Below, piece after piece: positions 1-6,519 of a DNA stretch of 10,248 nucleotides. A model generated the notes under the pieces. The model made no database searches and was not told the origin of the DNA. It saw only the letters and a program-made list of their open reading frames with translations. The stretch spans positions 1-10,248 of the forward strand of contig CAJJDJ010000151.1 of the NCBI GenBank assembly GCA_905182825.1, written 5' to 3'. The position numbers and the translations under genes are program-made. The number at the start of each line of letters is the position of its first letter. Position 1 is the first letter of the stretch. The stretch comes from Thiotrichaceae bacterium UBA7359 (GTDB lineage: Bacteria; Pseudomonadota; Gammaproteobacteria; Eutrophobiales; Eutrophobiaceae).

Positions 1-865
1 CCCATGTTGCAAAAGCTTTAGCTTCATAATGGTTTAAGCCATAGACGGCTTGTTGTTCATCTAGTGCATAAGGACCTTGATGTCCCATGCCATACCAATA
101 TCCATTTTTATGTTTTTGCCAATGATATGGATGAACTTGCTTGACATTACTAAACCATCTCCAGCCTGCATTCGACCAAACATCTTTTTTTGAATAAGCC
201 GGGGAATTCATAAAGCTTAAATACTCACCATTAGATACTGGTAAGTTTGCTATCTTAAAGTCATCCAATCTTATGCTTTGAGGAGGTTTCTCATTATCAT
301 AAGGTAAATTATTTTCTTCAAGACCTACAATATAATTATTAGATTCAATTGTTATTACCCTTTGTTTTCGTTGATAAGATTCTAAAATTTTTGGTGAATT
401 GAAATTAATGTGATTATTTTGAATTTGTATTGCGGTTAAAATCATTATTATAGTTTCAATATGCTGTGCGTAGTGCTGTATTAAAAAATGAATTAAATAA
501 TTATTTATTAGTAGGTTATGTGAGGTTGATTCAGTAGTTGCTAAATCTAACAAAGTATAGTTTTCTATTTGTGTCTCTTTAGCCCATGCAAGCATTTTAT
601 TTTTTTTTGGCAGTACCTCGCCGCGACTTTTTTTAACGCTTAATTCAGGAAGATAAAGTGATGTTAAAGTCTCATCTGCAATTTTTTTTTCTAATAATTG
701 ATTTTTTATCCAATAACTTTCTGTAAAAATACAATGACCAAGATGCCAACCAATTGGACTCAAGTCGGGATGGAACTGTTTTTTATAATGTTCTTCAGTT
801 ACAGAACTGACAATGTCAATGACCTCATTTTGTAATAAACGAAAAGTCGCAATCAATTTTTTCAT
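1..865 (-). CDS. egtB: EgtB-like ergothioneine-type sulfoxide synthase (DinB + SUMF1 domains), partial at C-terminus
   Basis: I translated the minus strand from the ATG at 865-863; about 288 residues are present and the frame is still open at position 1. The N-terminal part is a DinB-like four-helix domain: the motif PIGWHLGH (37-44) supplies one metal histidine, and HYAQHIE (131-137) is the HX3HXE iron-binding signature of EgtB/OvoA enzymes. KSRGEVLP (79-86) lies where EgtB proteins carry an arginine-containing substrate loop. From about residue 200 the SUMF1/formylglycine-generating-enzyme fold begins (PVSNGEYLSF, then a Trp-rich stretch); the missing end should hold its remaining part. Known family role: non-haem iron, O2-dependent C-S bond formation between hercynine and gamma-glutamylcysteine (or cysteine) in the cytoplasm. 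The ATG overlaps the egtC stop (ATGA), so the pair is translationally coupled. The EgtC neighbour argues for gamma-glutamylcysteine as substrate. OvoA-like, selenoneine-synthase-like (SenA) or other EgtB-related enzymes remain possible. Domain call is firm; exact substrate is not. Confidence 0.85.
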   Translation of the reverse strand, partial: MKKLIATFRLLQNEVIDIVSSVTEEHYKKQFHPDLSPIGWHLGHCIFTESYWIKNQLLEKKIADETLTSLYLPELSVKKSRGEVLPKKNKMLAWAKETQIENYTLLDLATTESTSHNLLINNYLIHFLIQHYAQHIETIIMILTAIQIQNNHINFNSPKILESYQRKQRVITIESNNYIVGLEENNLPYDNEKPPQSIRLDDFKIANLPVSNGEYLSFMNSPAYSKKDVWSNAGWRWFSNVKQVHPYHWQKHKNGYWYGMGHQGPYALDEQQAVYGLNHYEAKAFATW

Positions 866-1626
866 AAGTGGTGATCTTCAATTACACCAGTTCGGTTAAA
901 ACGAATAAGACAATTTTCAGGGAACGATATCCACATATCCTTTGGAGAGAGTGGTTCTGATGCTATCCAAACATTGTCTTGATTAGAGAGATAATAAAGA
1001 CTTGGACAATCACCATTCAATGCATGCCGACAGGCATATAATGAGTCTCCGTCACTGATGACGATATTTAATAAAGCTGATATCGAATCACCGCATATCG
1101 ACTTCAAATCATTCATCATCGAAATGACGGCATTAGATACTGATTCTTGTCTTTCTAAGTGATGTCGTAATAAAGCAAATAAATAAAGCGAATCTGAGTC
1201 ACCTGTTATTCCTATACTGATTATGTTTGGTAATATATCTAAAAAGTTTGCTTTAGTAAGATCATTGAATGGTTCTAAGCTACCGTTATGCGTAAAAATA
1301 AAGCTATCTTTTATAAAGGGTTGAGTATTAGACTCACTAATTCCTTGCCCCGGTGTAGCGCCACGTATACTTGCTAGCCATAAGTGACTGCTAAGCGACC
1401 GCGCGAGGCTATTCAAGTTTGTGTCAGACCAAATAGGCAGGATATTTTTATAGCTACTGGGAATATTTTTCTCTGAGAGCCATGCGATACCATAGCCATC
1501 AGCATTTAATATGCCGTTTTGCATTTCTTTAGGGGCCCATGATTGTTGTATGAGGTTATGCTCATGCTCTTTCAAAAATACAGATAAAGATATCTCAGCA
1601 CCAAGATAGGCGGCTAGTCGGCACAT
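862..1626 (-). CDS. egtC: Class II glutamine amidotransferase, EgtC-like (gamma-glutamyl-hercynylcysteine sulfoxide hydrolase)
   Basis: This 254-aa protein starts MCRLAAYLG, so Cys2 becomes the N-terminal nucleophile once Met is removed, as in class II (Ntn-type) glutamine amidotransferases. Further landmarks are NADGYGIAW (41-49), the substrate arginine in LASIRG (around R88), NTQPF (100-104), THNG (112-115) and GDSDSLYLF (142-150), in the order seen in EgtC/YafJ-type proteins. In ergothioneine synthesis EgtC removes the gamma-glutamyl group from the sulfoxide made by EgtB. The gene shares an ATGA overlap with the downstream egtB, which strongly supports this assignment over a generic YafJ-like amidotransferase. 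The start is supported by the obligatory Cys2 and by a purine-rich AAAGAGAG about 8 nt upstream. It is the first gene of the unit and is divergent from ampD across a 77-bp gap. EgtD and EgtA are not in the window. Confidence 0.85.
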   Translation of the reverse strand: MCRLAAYLGAEISLSVFLKEHEHNLIQQSWAPKEMQNGILNADGYGIAWLSEKNIPSSYKNILPIWSDTNLNSLARSLSSHLWLASIRGATPGQGISESNTQPFIKDSFIFTHNGSLEPFNDLTKANFLDILPNIISIGITGDSDSLYLFALLRHHLERQESVSNAVISMMNDLKSICGDSISALLNIVISDGDSLYACRHALNGDCPSLYYLSNQDNVWIASEPLSPKDMWISFPENCLIRFNRTGVIEDHHL

Positions 1627-1703
1627 TAAAATTCTCTCTTTAGATTCTTCATTATTATGTTATTTTAACAAATAAGTTTAACAGGGCAACACAGGTATTC
1701 AAA
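1627..1703. promoter_or_regulatory. Divergent egtC / ampD intergenic region
   Basis: This 77-bp AT-rich gap must hold the promoters for both directions. Toward egtC (minus strand) a TTAAAC / 16 nt / CATAAT arrangement is a fair sigma70-like candidate. It overlaps GTTATTTTAAC at 1659-1669, a short dyad (GTTA-N3-TAAC). TTTAACA also occurs twice, at 1664-1670 and 1677-1683, 13 bp apart. Given the AT content these short repeats could be chance. No clear -35/-10 pair was found toward ampD. Confidence 0.35.
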
Positions 1704-2270
1704 TTGAAGAGAGTGGATTATAAGATTGATGAAGCTGGTGAGTGGTTAGTTGGGGTACGTATTGTACAATCACCGAACTACGACGAGCGTCCCGATTTAT
1801 CAGGTATCGGTCTTTTGGTGATTCATGGTATAAGCCTGCCACCTAGGGAGTATGGGGGTGGTTTCATTGATCAATTATTTACTAATACATTAATTGCTGA
1901 GGCACATCCGTATTTTGCTGAAGTACATGAATTACGTGTGTCATCGCATCTGTTGATCGATCGTAAAGGGAACGTAACGCAATATGTTCCTTTTACTAAA
2001 CGTGCATGGCATGCCGGAGAATCTTCTTTTAATGGTCGTAAAAAATGTAATGATTTTGCTATTGGTATTGAGCTTGAAGGCTCTGATGAAGAAGCTTATT
2101 GTGAAATCCAATACTGTAATTTGGCTAAGATAACAGATCTGATTTGTCAACGCTGGAATAAGATAACAAGAGATCGTATTGTTAGCCATAGTGATATTGC
2201 GCCAGGTCGTAAAACTGATCCTGGGCCGAATTTTGATAAAAAATACTACTTATCTTTACTGAAATTATGA
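1704..2270 (+). CDS. ampD: AmpD, 1,6-anhydro-N-acetylmuramyl-L-alanine amidase
   Basis: This is a cytoplasmic zinc amidase of 188 aa (about 183 in E. coli) that cuts the bond between 1,6-anhydroMurNAc and L-Ala of the recycled muropeptide. It thereby keeps the AmpR inducer low where AmpR exists. It is an Amidase_2 domain over nearly the whole length: SPNYDERP (23-30), VIHGISLPP with zinc ligand H41, LRVSSHLLI, WHAG, IGIELEG with E123, and SHSDIAPGRKTDPG carrying H162, K170 and D172. These match H34, E116, H154, K162 and D164 of enterobacterial AmpD. The start is a TTG with AGG 8 nt upstream; no ATG in this frame is available upstream, and a GTG at 1713 is an alternative. The usual Asn after the first zinc histidine (HNIS in E. 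coli) is Gly here. There is no signal peptide, which fits AmpD rather than the periplasmic AmiD. The stop overlaps the ampE start (ATGA), the normal ampDE arrangement. Confidence 0.95.
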   Translation: MKRVDYKIDEAGEWLVGVRIVQSPNYDERPDLSGIGLLVIHGISLPPREYGGGFIDQLFTNTLIAEAHPYFAEVHELRVSSHLLIDRKGNVTQYVPFTKRAWHAGESSFNGRKKCNDFAIGIELEGSDEEAYCEIQYCNLAKITDLICQRWNKITRDRIVSHSDIAPGRKTDPGPNFDKKYYLSLLKL

Positions 2271-3129
2271 CATTAATCATCATTCTCACAGCTATTAGCT
2301 TGGATTTTTTCTTGAGTGGATTAGAGCGCTTTCGTAGTTATCAATAGTGTACAATTTTATATTATTTTTTAGAAAAAAGGTTGGCACAATATAAGTTTTG
2401 GGATGGAATATTCGGTTTGTTGATTGTTTTATTCATTGCTTTATCTGGACTAATTGTTTTGTTATGTTTTGAAAGTTTACTGCCATTAATTGTACAAATC
2501 ATGATATCTCTCGTTGTATTGATTTATTGTCTCTCATCAAAAAATCTCGATACTCGTTTGGATAAATATATTAGCGCAGTAGACAAGAATAATGTTGATG
2601 TGGCTACTGAATCCGCCGAAGGTTTAATAAATAAATTACTGTTTAGCGAAAATGACTCAAATGAGCTTGCTATAATTAAATCTAGTTTAGTCGAATCACA
2701 TAAAAGTGCTTTTGCTGTTATTTTCTGGTTTTTAATTCTTGGCGCCGTTGGTGCGTTACTGTACCGACTGGTTAATGAAATAAATAATGAGATTAGCGAG
2801 CTTGAGAGTGAATTTGCTGACAGCACTTCCAGACTAATAAACATCCTTGAAGGACCTTCATTAAGACTAATGCAGCTTGGGCTTGCTTTTGGCGGACAAT
2901 TAGTTGATGCCATGCCTGGATGAAATAAAACAGAACATTTCACAATAGAATTAAATGATAAAATATTAATTAATTCTGGAATAGGGGCCTTGCAATACAG
3001 AGTCGATATTGATGTGCCTGATAGAAAAAATCTTATTGGATAGATGAGCTTAAAAGGTTGCTCAATAGAACTTTGATTATATGGCTTTCGATTTTAGGAA
3101 TTATGACCTTGTCAGGAGCTCTGAGTTGA
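2267..3129 (+). pseudogene. ampE: ampE pseudogene (AmpE inner-membrane protein), two nonsense codons and one frameshift
   Basis: Read through its lesions, this is a full-length AmpE: 863 nt, about 287 codons if one base is restored, against 284 aa in E. coli. It starts at the ATG overlapping the ampD stop (MTLIIILTAISLDFFLSGLE). An in-frame TAG falls at 2345-2347. The same frame continues with LEKRLAQYKFWDG and two hydrophobic segments (about 2405-2540), then the AmpE-like core SAFAVIFWFLILGAVGALL and DAMPG. TGA at 2921-2923 replaces a probable Trp (PGW in relatives), and the frame goes on with KTEHFTIELNDKILINSGIG. A net -1 shift near A6 (3025-3030) is needed to reach the C-terminal tail IDELKRLLNRTLIIWLSILG and the final TGA at 3127-3129, which again reads as an AmpE C-terminal membrane helix. 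The longest intact piece, from a TTG at 2381 to 2923, would give 180 aa but lacks both ends. AmpE is a membrane protein tied to beta-lactamase induction and cell-wall signalling; its exact role is unclear. Confidence 0.85.
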
Positions 3130-3873
3130 TTCGTATTCCTTTATGTAGTCATCTACGCGTTCAAACCGGAACTTTCTTTTATCATGAACCAACACACAGT
3201 CTTTTTCAAACCATTCACCTAAAACAAATCTTACTGCTTGAGTGTTATTTAATTTTATTTCGTGTCTTGCTTGTCGGTGTGTGTGACCATGTATCAATAT
3301 TTTGACATTGAATTTTTTCAGAGTGTCTAATACAGCTTTTTTAGTCACATCAATTATTTCAGGTGCTTTTTTTTGTACTGCTTCTGCTGAATAACCTCGA
3401 ACCTTACGTGAAATACGTGTTCTCAATTTCAACGACATGACAGAGTAGATCCATTTGACAATCGGATTAGTTATAAATAAGCGCCATTTTTGATACTTCA
3501 CATCATCGATACACAATGTGTCCCCATGCAACAATAAAACCTTTTGATCATCAAGTATTATTTCAGTTGGATCTTCGATCAAAGTACATAACGTAGCATT
3601 AGCAAATTCTTGGTTGAGGTGGAAATCACGATTACCTCGCATAATGAACAATTTTGTAGAACTGTTGGCTGAATAATCACGTAAGATAGAAATAACTTCC
3701 TGATTAGGGGGATGGTCATCATCACAACCAATCCAGAAATCCTCAAATAAATCACCCAGTATATAGAACGCATCAGCTTTTATCGCGGGGCCTGTCATTA
3801 ATCTCATGAATAAAGCAATTTTCTCAGGCCTTCGATTACTTAAGTGGAGATCTGAGACAAATAGTGTTGTCAT
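3112..3873 (-). CDS. lpxH: LpxH, UDP-2,3-diacylglucosamine diphosphatase
   Basis: This 253-aa protein (about 240 in E. coli) is a calcineurin-like metallophosphoesterase of the LpxH type. It splits UDP-2,3-diacylglucosamine to lipid X and UMP in lipid A synthesis, at the inner face of the cytoplasmic membrane. All metal-site motifs are present: DLHL (D8, H10), GDLFEDFWIG (D41), GNRD (N81, R82), LHGD (H116) and HGHTHR (195-200). The insertion between LHGD and HGHTHR (about 125-170), with WRLFITNPIVKWIY and many Arg/Lys, matches the helical lid of LpxH that binds the acyl chains. It lies 35 bp downstream of ppiB on the same strand and is probably cotranscribed. No good Shine-Dalgarno precedes its ATG. 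Its 3' end overlaps the tail of the ampE pseudogene by 18 bp in convergent orientation, and I see no terminator there. Confidence 0.95.
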   Translation of the reverse strand: MTTLFVSDLHLSNRRPEKIALFMRLMTGPAIKADAFYILGDLFEDFWIGCDDDHPPNQEVISILRDYSANSSTKLFIMRGNRDFHLNQEFANATLCTLIEDPTEIILDDQKVLLLHGDTLCIDDVKYQKWRLFITNPIVKWIYSVMSLKLRTRISRKVRGYSAEAVQKKAPEIIDVTKKAVLDTLKKFNVKILIHGHTHRQARHEIKLNNTQAVRFVLGEWFEKDCVLVHDKRKFRFERVDDYIKEYESTQSS

Positions 3874-3908
3874 TAGTTAATTAGCTAAATAGTAAGATAA
3901 AAGCGAGC

Positions 3909-4412
3909 TTAATTCGATGAAAGTAAAACTACTTTTTCAATTTCAATAATATCTTCGGGTACATCGTCGTGTCCTTCGCGCGTAGTTGTTGGTTTTTCTT
4001 CAATGCTAGTAACGACTTCAATACCTTCTATAACTTTACCAAAAACACAATATCCCCAACCATTCTGAGTCTCAGATTGAAAGTCGAGGGACGCATTATC
4101 ATTTGTGTTGATAAAAAACTGAGCTGAGGCAGAATGAGGATCTGAAGTTCTAGCCATGGATATGCTCCCATACTCATTAGCTAGTCCATTGTTGGCTTCA
4201 TTTTGGATTGAGTCTTTGGTGGGTGAAGAATTCATGTTTTTGTCCATACCACCGCACTGAATCATAAAATCTTTGATGACGCGGTGAAAAATAGTGCCAT
4301 TATAATGCCCATCTTCAACATAAGTTAGAAAATTTTCGACTGTTTTTGGGGCTTTTTTTGAATTAAGTTCCAAAGTTATTGAGCCAAGTGTTGTTATCAT
4401 TTGAACCTTCAT
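3909..4412 (-). CDS. ppiB: PpiB, cytoplasmic cyclophilin-type peptidyl-prolyl cis-trans isomerase
   Basis: This is a 167-aa single-domain cyclophilin (164 aa in E. coli PpiB) with no signal peptide, so it acts in the cytoplasm, catalysing cis-trans isomerisation of X-Pro bonds. The active-site pattern is intact: NGTIFHRVIKDFMIQCGG (38-55) contains the catalytic R44 and the F49 and Q52 pocket residues, SISMAR (83-88) and SASAQFFIN (94-102) line the proline pocket, and NGWGYCVFGKV (117-127) follows. The start is secured by a strong GGAGG 6 nt upstream of ATG, one of the best ribosome sites in the window. It is the first gene of a probable ppiB-lpxH unit and is divergent from cysS; the ppiB-cysS divergence is common in gammaproteobacteria. 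Nothing in the protein looks odd. Confidence 0.95.
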   Translation of the reverse strand: MKVQMITTLGSITLELNSKKAPKTVENFLTYVEDGHYNGTIFHRVIKDFMIQCGGMDKNMNSSPTKDSIQNEANNGLANEYGSISMARTSDPHSASAQFFINTNDNASLDFQSETQNGWGYCVFGKVIEGIEVVTSIEEKPTTTREGHDDVPEDIIEIEKVVLLSSN

Positions 4413-4617
4413 GACTAACCTCCAGTATTAACATTTTTAAAAGTAGAATTTGACTTTCTGATTATGACCAGATTGATGCGAATGACAAATTCCTTTTGTC
4501 GCATAAGATCCTTTCGGATAAGATACTCAGTCAATTATACATGTATAAAAGTCAGAAAAAGATATTCGAGAACAAAAGAAGCGAAATGGCCAATCAATTA
4601 ATAATTTAAAATATCAC
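4413..4617. promoter_or_regulatory. ppiB / cysS divergent intergenic region with palindromes
   Basis: This 205-bp region has no gene. A perfect 14-bp palindrome, TTATACATGTATAA, lies at 4535-4548. It supplies a consensus TATAAT -10 on the minus strand (4539-4534, toward ppiB, weak -35) and a TATAAA on the plus strand (4544-4549, toward cysS, no clear -35). If the minus-strand -10 is used, the ppiB leader would be about 115 nt. That leader would contain two inverted repeats: 4476-4504 (ATGCGA pairing with TCGCAT, CAAA with TTTG, with a bulge) and 4508-4519 (ATCC-TTTC-GGAT). ATAAGAT is also directly repeated at 4503 and 4518. Promoter assignment is tentative; the palindromes themselves are seen directly. 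Confidence 0.45.
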
Positions 4618-6009
4618 GTGTTAAAAATTCATAATAGTCTAAGTAGGCAAAAAGAAGTTTTTACGTCAATTGAACCGGGCAAAGTGAGTATGTATGTCTG
4701 CGGGATGACCGTTTATGATTTTTGTCATATTGGTCATGCTCGCGTAATGATAGTCTTCGATATGATTGCGCGTTATCTGCGGCATAGTGGACTCAATGTG
4801 ACGTATGTTCGAAATATTACCGATATTGACGATAAAATAATTGCTCGTGCGAATGAAAATAACGAAACGATTTCTAAATTAACAGACCGTTTTATTGTAG
4901 CTATGCATGAAGACTCGGATGCTCTAGGTATTATCTCGCCAGACTTTGAGCCTAAGGCAACTTTGCACATGCCACAAATCATCGAAATGATCTCGAAATT
5001 GCTGGATAAAAAGCATGCCTATCTTGGTAGTAATAATGACGTGTATTTTGATGTGAGTTCGTTTGATAGTTATGGACGCATGTCAGGTAAAAACACCGAA
5101 GAGTTACGTTCGGGTGAGCGAGTAGAGGTTCAACAAGAAAAAGATGACCCATTGGATTTTGTCTTATGGAAAGCAGGGAAACGAGACGAGCCTAGTTGGT
5201 CATCCCCCTGGGGGAAAGGACGTCCTGGCTGGCATATAGAATGTTCCGCAATGTCGACGCATTGTCTGGGTAATCATTTCGACATTCATGGTGGTGGACA
5301 GGATTTGCAGTTTCCACACCATGAAAATGAAATTGCTCAATCGGAGTGTTCCACGGATGAGAAGTTTGCCAATTTTTGGATGCATAATGGATTTGTCAGG
5401 ATAAATGAAGAAAAAATGTCCAAATCATCTGGTAATTTTTTCACCGTAAGAGAAGTGTTACAAAAATTTCAACCTGAGGTTATTCGTTTTTTTATTCTTT
5501 CTAGCCATTATCGTAGTCCATTGAATTATTCAATTGATAATCTGGAAGAAGCTAAGTCAGCACTGAATGGTTTGTATATAGCATTAAGAAACATATCCTT
5601 TGGTACACGTACTGTTCCACTTAAAAAGTATGAGGATAAATTTAATGCTTGTATGGATGATGATTTCAATACTCCGAAGGCGATTTCTTTATTGCATGAA
5701 TTAGCACGTGATTTAAATAAAAATACTGATAAAACCTCAAGAGAGGCAATTGAACTGGTAGTATCATTAAGGTTTTTCGGTGCTGTTTTAGGCTTGTTGC
5801 AGGATGAACCACAAAAATTTCTGCAGGCGAAATCTGATTCTAGTAATAATTTTTTGGATGAAGTCTCAATACAAAATTTGATAGATGAGCGTGTTGCTGC
5901 TAAAAGTGATAAAAAGTATAGCAAAGCCGATCAAATTCGAGATCATCTTCAAACATTAGGAATAAGTTTAGAAGATACGCCACAAGGGACGAACTGGCGT
6001 CGTAACTAG
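4618..6009 (+). CDS. cysS: Cysteinyl-tRNA synthetase
   Basis: This is a class Ia aminoacyl-tRNA synthetase of 463 aa (461 in E. coli) that charges tRNA-Cys in the cytoplasm. The start is GTG at 4618: the N-terminus MLKIHNSLSRQKEVF lines up with the E. coli protein from its first residue. No convincing Shine-Dalgarno is visible, because the upstream bases are A/T only. Domains in order are the Rossmann catalytic core with HIGH at 37-40, the zinc ligands C28, C209 (WHIECSAM), H234 and E238 (HHENE), the signature GGGQDLQFPHHE, KMSKS at 266-270, then the DALR-type helical anticodon-binding region (LDEVSIQNL, DERVAAKSDKKYSKAD) ending in the typical DTPQGTNWRR tail. Every catalytic element is intact. 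A run of seven T follows the stop (6014-6020) with only a weak stem before it, so termination before the tRNA cluster is uncertain. Confidence 0.97.
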   Translation: MLKIHNSLSRQKEVFTSIEPGKVSMYVCGMTVYDFCHIGHARVMIVFDMIARYLRHSGLNVTYVRNITDIDDKIIARANENNETISKLTDRFIVAMHEDSDALGIISPDFEPKATLHMPQIIEMISKLLDKKHAYLGSNNDVYFDVSSFDSYGRMSGKNTEELRSGERVEVQQEKDDPLDFVLWKAGKRDEPSWSSPWGKGRPGWHIECSAMSTHCLGNHFDIHGGGQDLQFPHHENEIAQSECSTDEKFANFWMHNGFVRINEEKMSKSSGNFFTVREVLQKFQPEVIRFFILSSHYRSPLNYSIDNLEEAKSALNGLYIALRNISFGTRTVPLKKYEDKFNACMDDDFNTPKAISLLHELARDLNKNTDKTSREAIELVVSLRFFGAVLGLLQDEPQKFLQAKSDSSNNFLDEVSIQNLIDERVAAKSDKKYSKADQIRDHLQTLGISLEDTPQGTNWRRN

Positions 6010-6045
6010 TTGATTTTTTTGTATTAGTTATTTTTATTTTGGGAA

Positions 6046-6074
6046 TTGACGCGATACAATGGACTGCGTATCAT
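6046..6074 (+). promoter_or_regulatory. Sigma70-type promoter of the tRNA cluster
   Basis: TTGACG (6046-6051) and TATCAT (6069-6074) are separated by exactly 17 bp, the best -35/-10 pair in the window. The bases after the -10 (CCCACG) are GC-rich, as is usual for growth-rate and stringently controlled stable-RNA promoters. The expected start is near 6081, giving a leader of about 28 nt before tRNA-Pro. TCCTG (6081-6085) and CAGGA (6092-6096) could form a small hairpin in that leader. Confidence 0.7.
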
Positions 6075-6108
6075 CCCACGTCCTGTTGAGGCAGGAGAGT
6101 TAATCAAT

Positions 6109-6185
6109 CGGGGCATAGCGCAGCCTGGTAGCGCATCTGCTTTGGGAGCAGAGGGTCGGGGGTTCGAATCCCTCTGCCCCGACCA
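6109..6185 (+). tRNA. tRNA-Pro (anticodon UGG)
   Basis: The acceptor stem CGGGGCA pairs with TGCCCCG and is followed by A and an encoded CCA. The anticodon loop TTTGGGA reads TGG at positions 34-36. The T arm GGGGGTTCGAATCCCTC has the normal TTCGAAT loop. The C1 start is typical of bacterial tRNA-Pro. It reads CCA and, by wobble, other proline codons. It is the first tRNA of the cluster, 35 bp after the -10 element. Confidence 0.97.
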
Positions 6186-6221
6186 TTTAACTTTAAAAGT
6201 ATTCTAGCTAAAGACACGAAT

Positions 6222-6298
6222 GCGCCTGTAGCTCAACCGGATAGAGCATCGGCCTTCTAAGCCGGGGGTTAGAGGTTCGAGTCCTCTCAGGCGCACCA
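6222..6298 (+). tRNA. tRNA-Arg (anticodon UCU)
   Basis: The acceptor stem GCGCCTG pairs perfectly with CAGGCGC, followed by A and encoded CCA. The loop CTTCTAA between TCGGC and GCCGG gives anticodon TCT, which reads AGA and AGG codons; these are common in an AT-rich genome. The T loop is TTCGAGT. It lies 36 bp downstream of tRNA-Pro with no visible promoter or terminator between, so it is probably part of the same transcript. Confidence 0.97.
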
Positions 6299-6360
6299 AT
6301 CAATGTAAACCAAATCATTGTTTGGCTTTAGTCTTTAATATTTGAAGACACCTTAATTAT

Positions 6361-6437
6361 GGTGAGCGTAGCTCAGTTGGTAGAGCCCCGGATTGTGATT
6401 CCGGTCGTCGTGGGTTCGAGTCCCATCGTTCACCCCA
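6361..6437 (+). tRNA. tRNA-His (anticodon GUG)
   Basis: The acceptor stem GTGAGCG pairs with CGTTCAC (one G-T pair), preceded by an encoded G-1 at 6361 opposite C73 at 6434, the tRNA-His identity pair. CCA is encoded. The loop TTGTGAT gives anticodon GTG. The 62-bp spacer from tRNA-Arg contains a small CCAAA/TTTGG inverted repeat (6310-6325), possibly a processing structure. The sequence is close to E. coli tRNA-His. Confidence 0.97.
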
Positions 6438-6443
6438 GTTCTC

Positions 6444-6519
6444 GGGCCGTTAGCTCAGTTGGTAGAGCAGTGGACTCTTAATCCATTTGTCGTAGGTTCG
6501 ACCCCTACACGGCCCACCA
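6444..6519 (+). tRNA. tRNA-Lys (anticodon CUU)
   Basis: The acceptor GGGCCGT pairs perfectly with ACGGCCC, followed by A and encoded CCA. The loop CTCTTAA gives anticodon CTT, specific for AAG codons. Only 6 nt separate it from the CCA end of tRNA-His, so the two must be cut from one precursor. A UUU isoacceptor must exist elsewhere to read AAA. Confidence 0.96.

Noticed and set aside
2267..2923. Recoding in ampE: TGA as Trp, amber read-through, or programmed frameshift
   Set aside because: TGA is used as a normal stop in ampD, egtC and lpxH, and TAG ends cysS. Three separate lesions in one gene, with intact neighbours, fit decay or sequencing error better than recoding.
2381..2923. A free-standing 180-aa membrane protein gene starting at TTG
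   Set aside because: It is in the same frame as the upstream ampE start at 2267 and matches only the middle of AmpE. The AAAAAAGG next to the TTG has no spacing for ribosome binding. I treat it as a fragment of the pseudogene.
2524..2943. Minus-strand open frame of 139 codons opposite ampE
   Set aside because: Serine- and leucine-rich shadow of the ampE coding strand with no ribosome site; AmpE similarity on the plus strand explains the openness.
3081..3305. Plus-strand open frame of 74 codons
   Set aside because: It lies mostly antisense to conserved lpxH and begins inside the ampE tail in another frame; it has no ribosome site and no recognisable features.
5526..5924. Minus-strand open frame of 132 codons opposite cysS
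   Set aside because: Shadow of the cysS anticodon-binding region; composition is typical of antisense frames.
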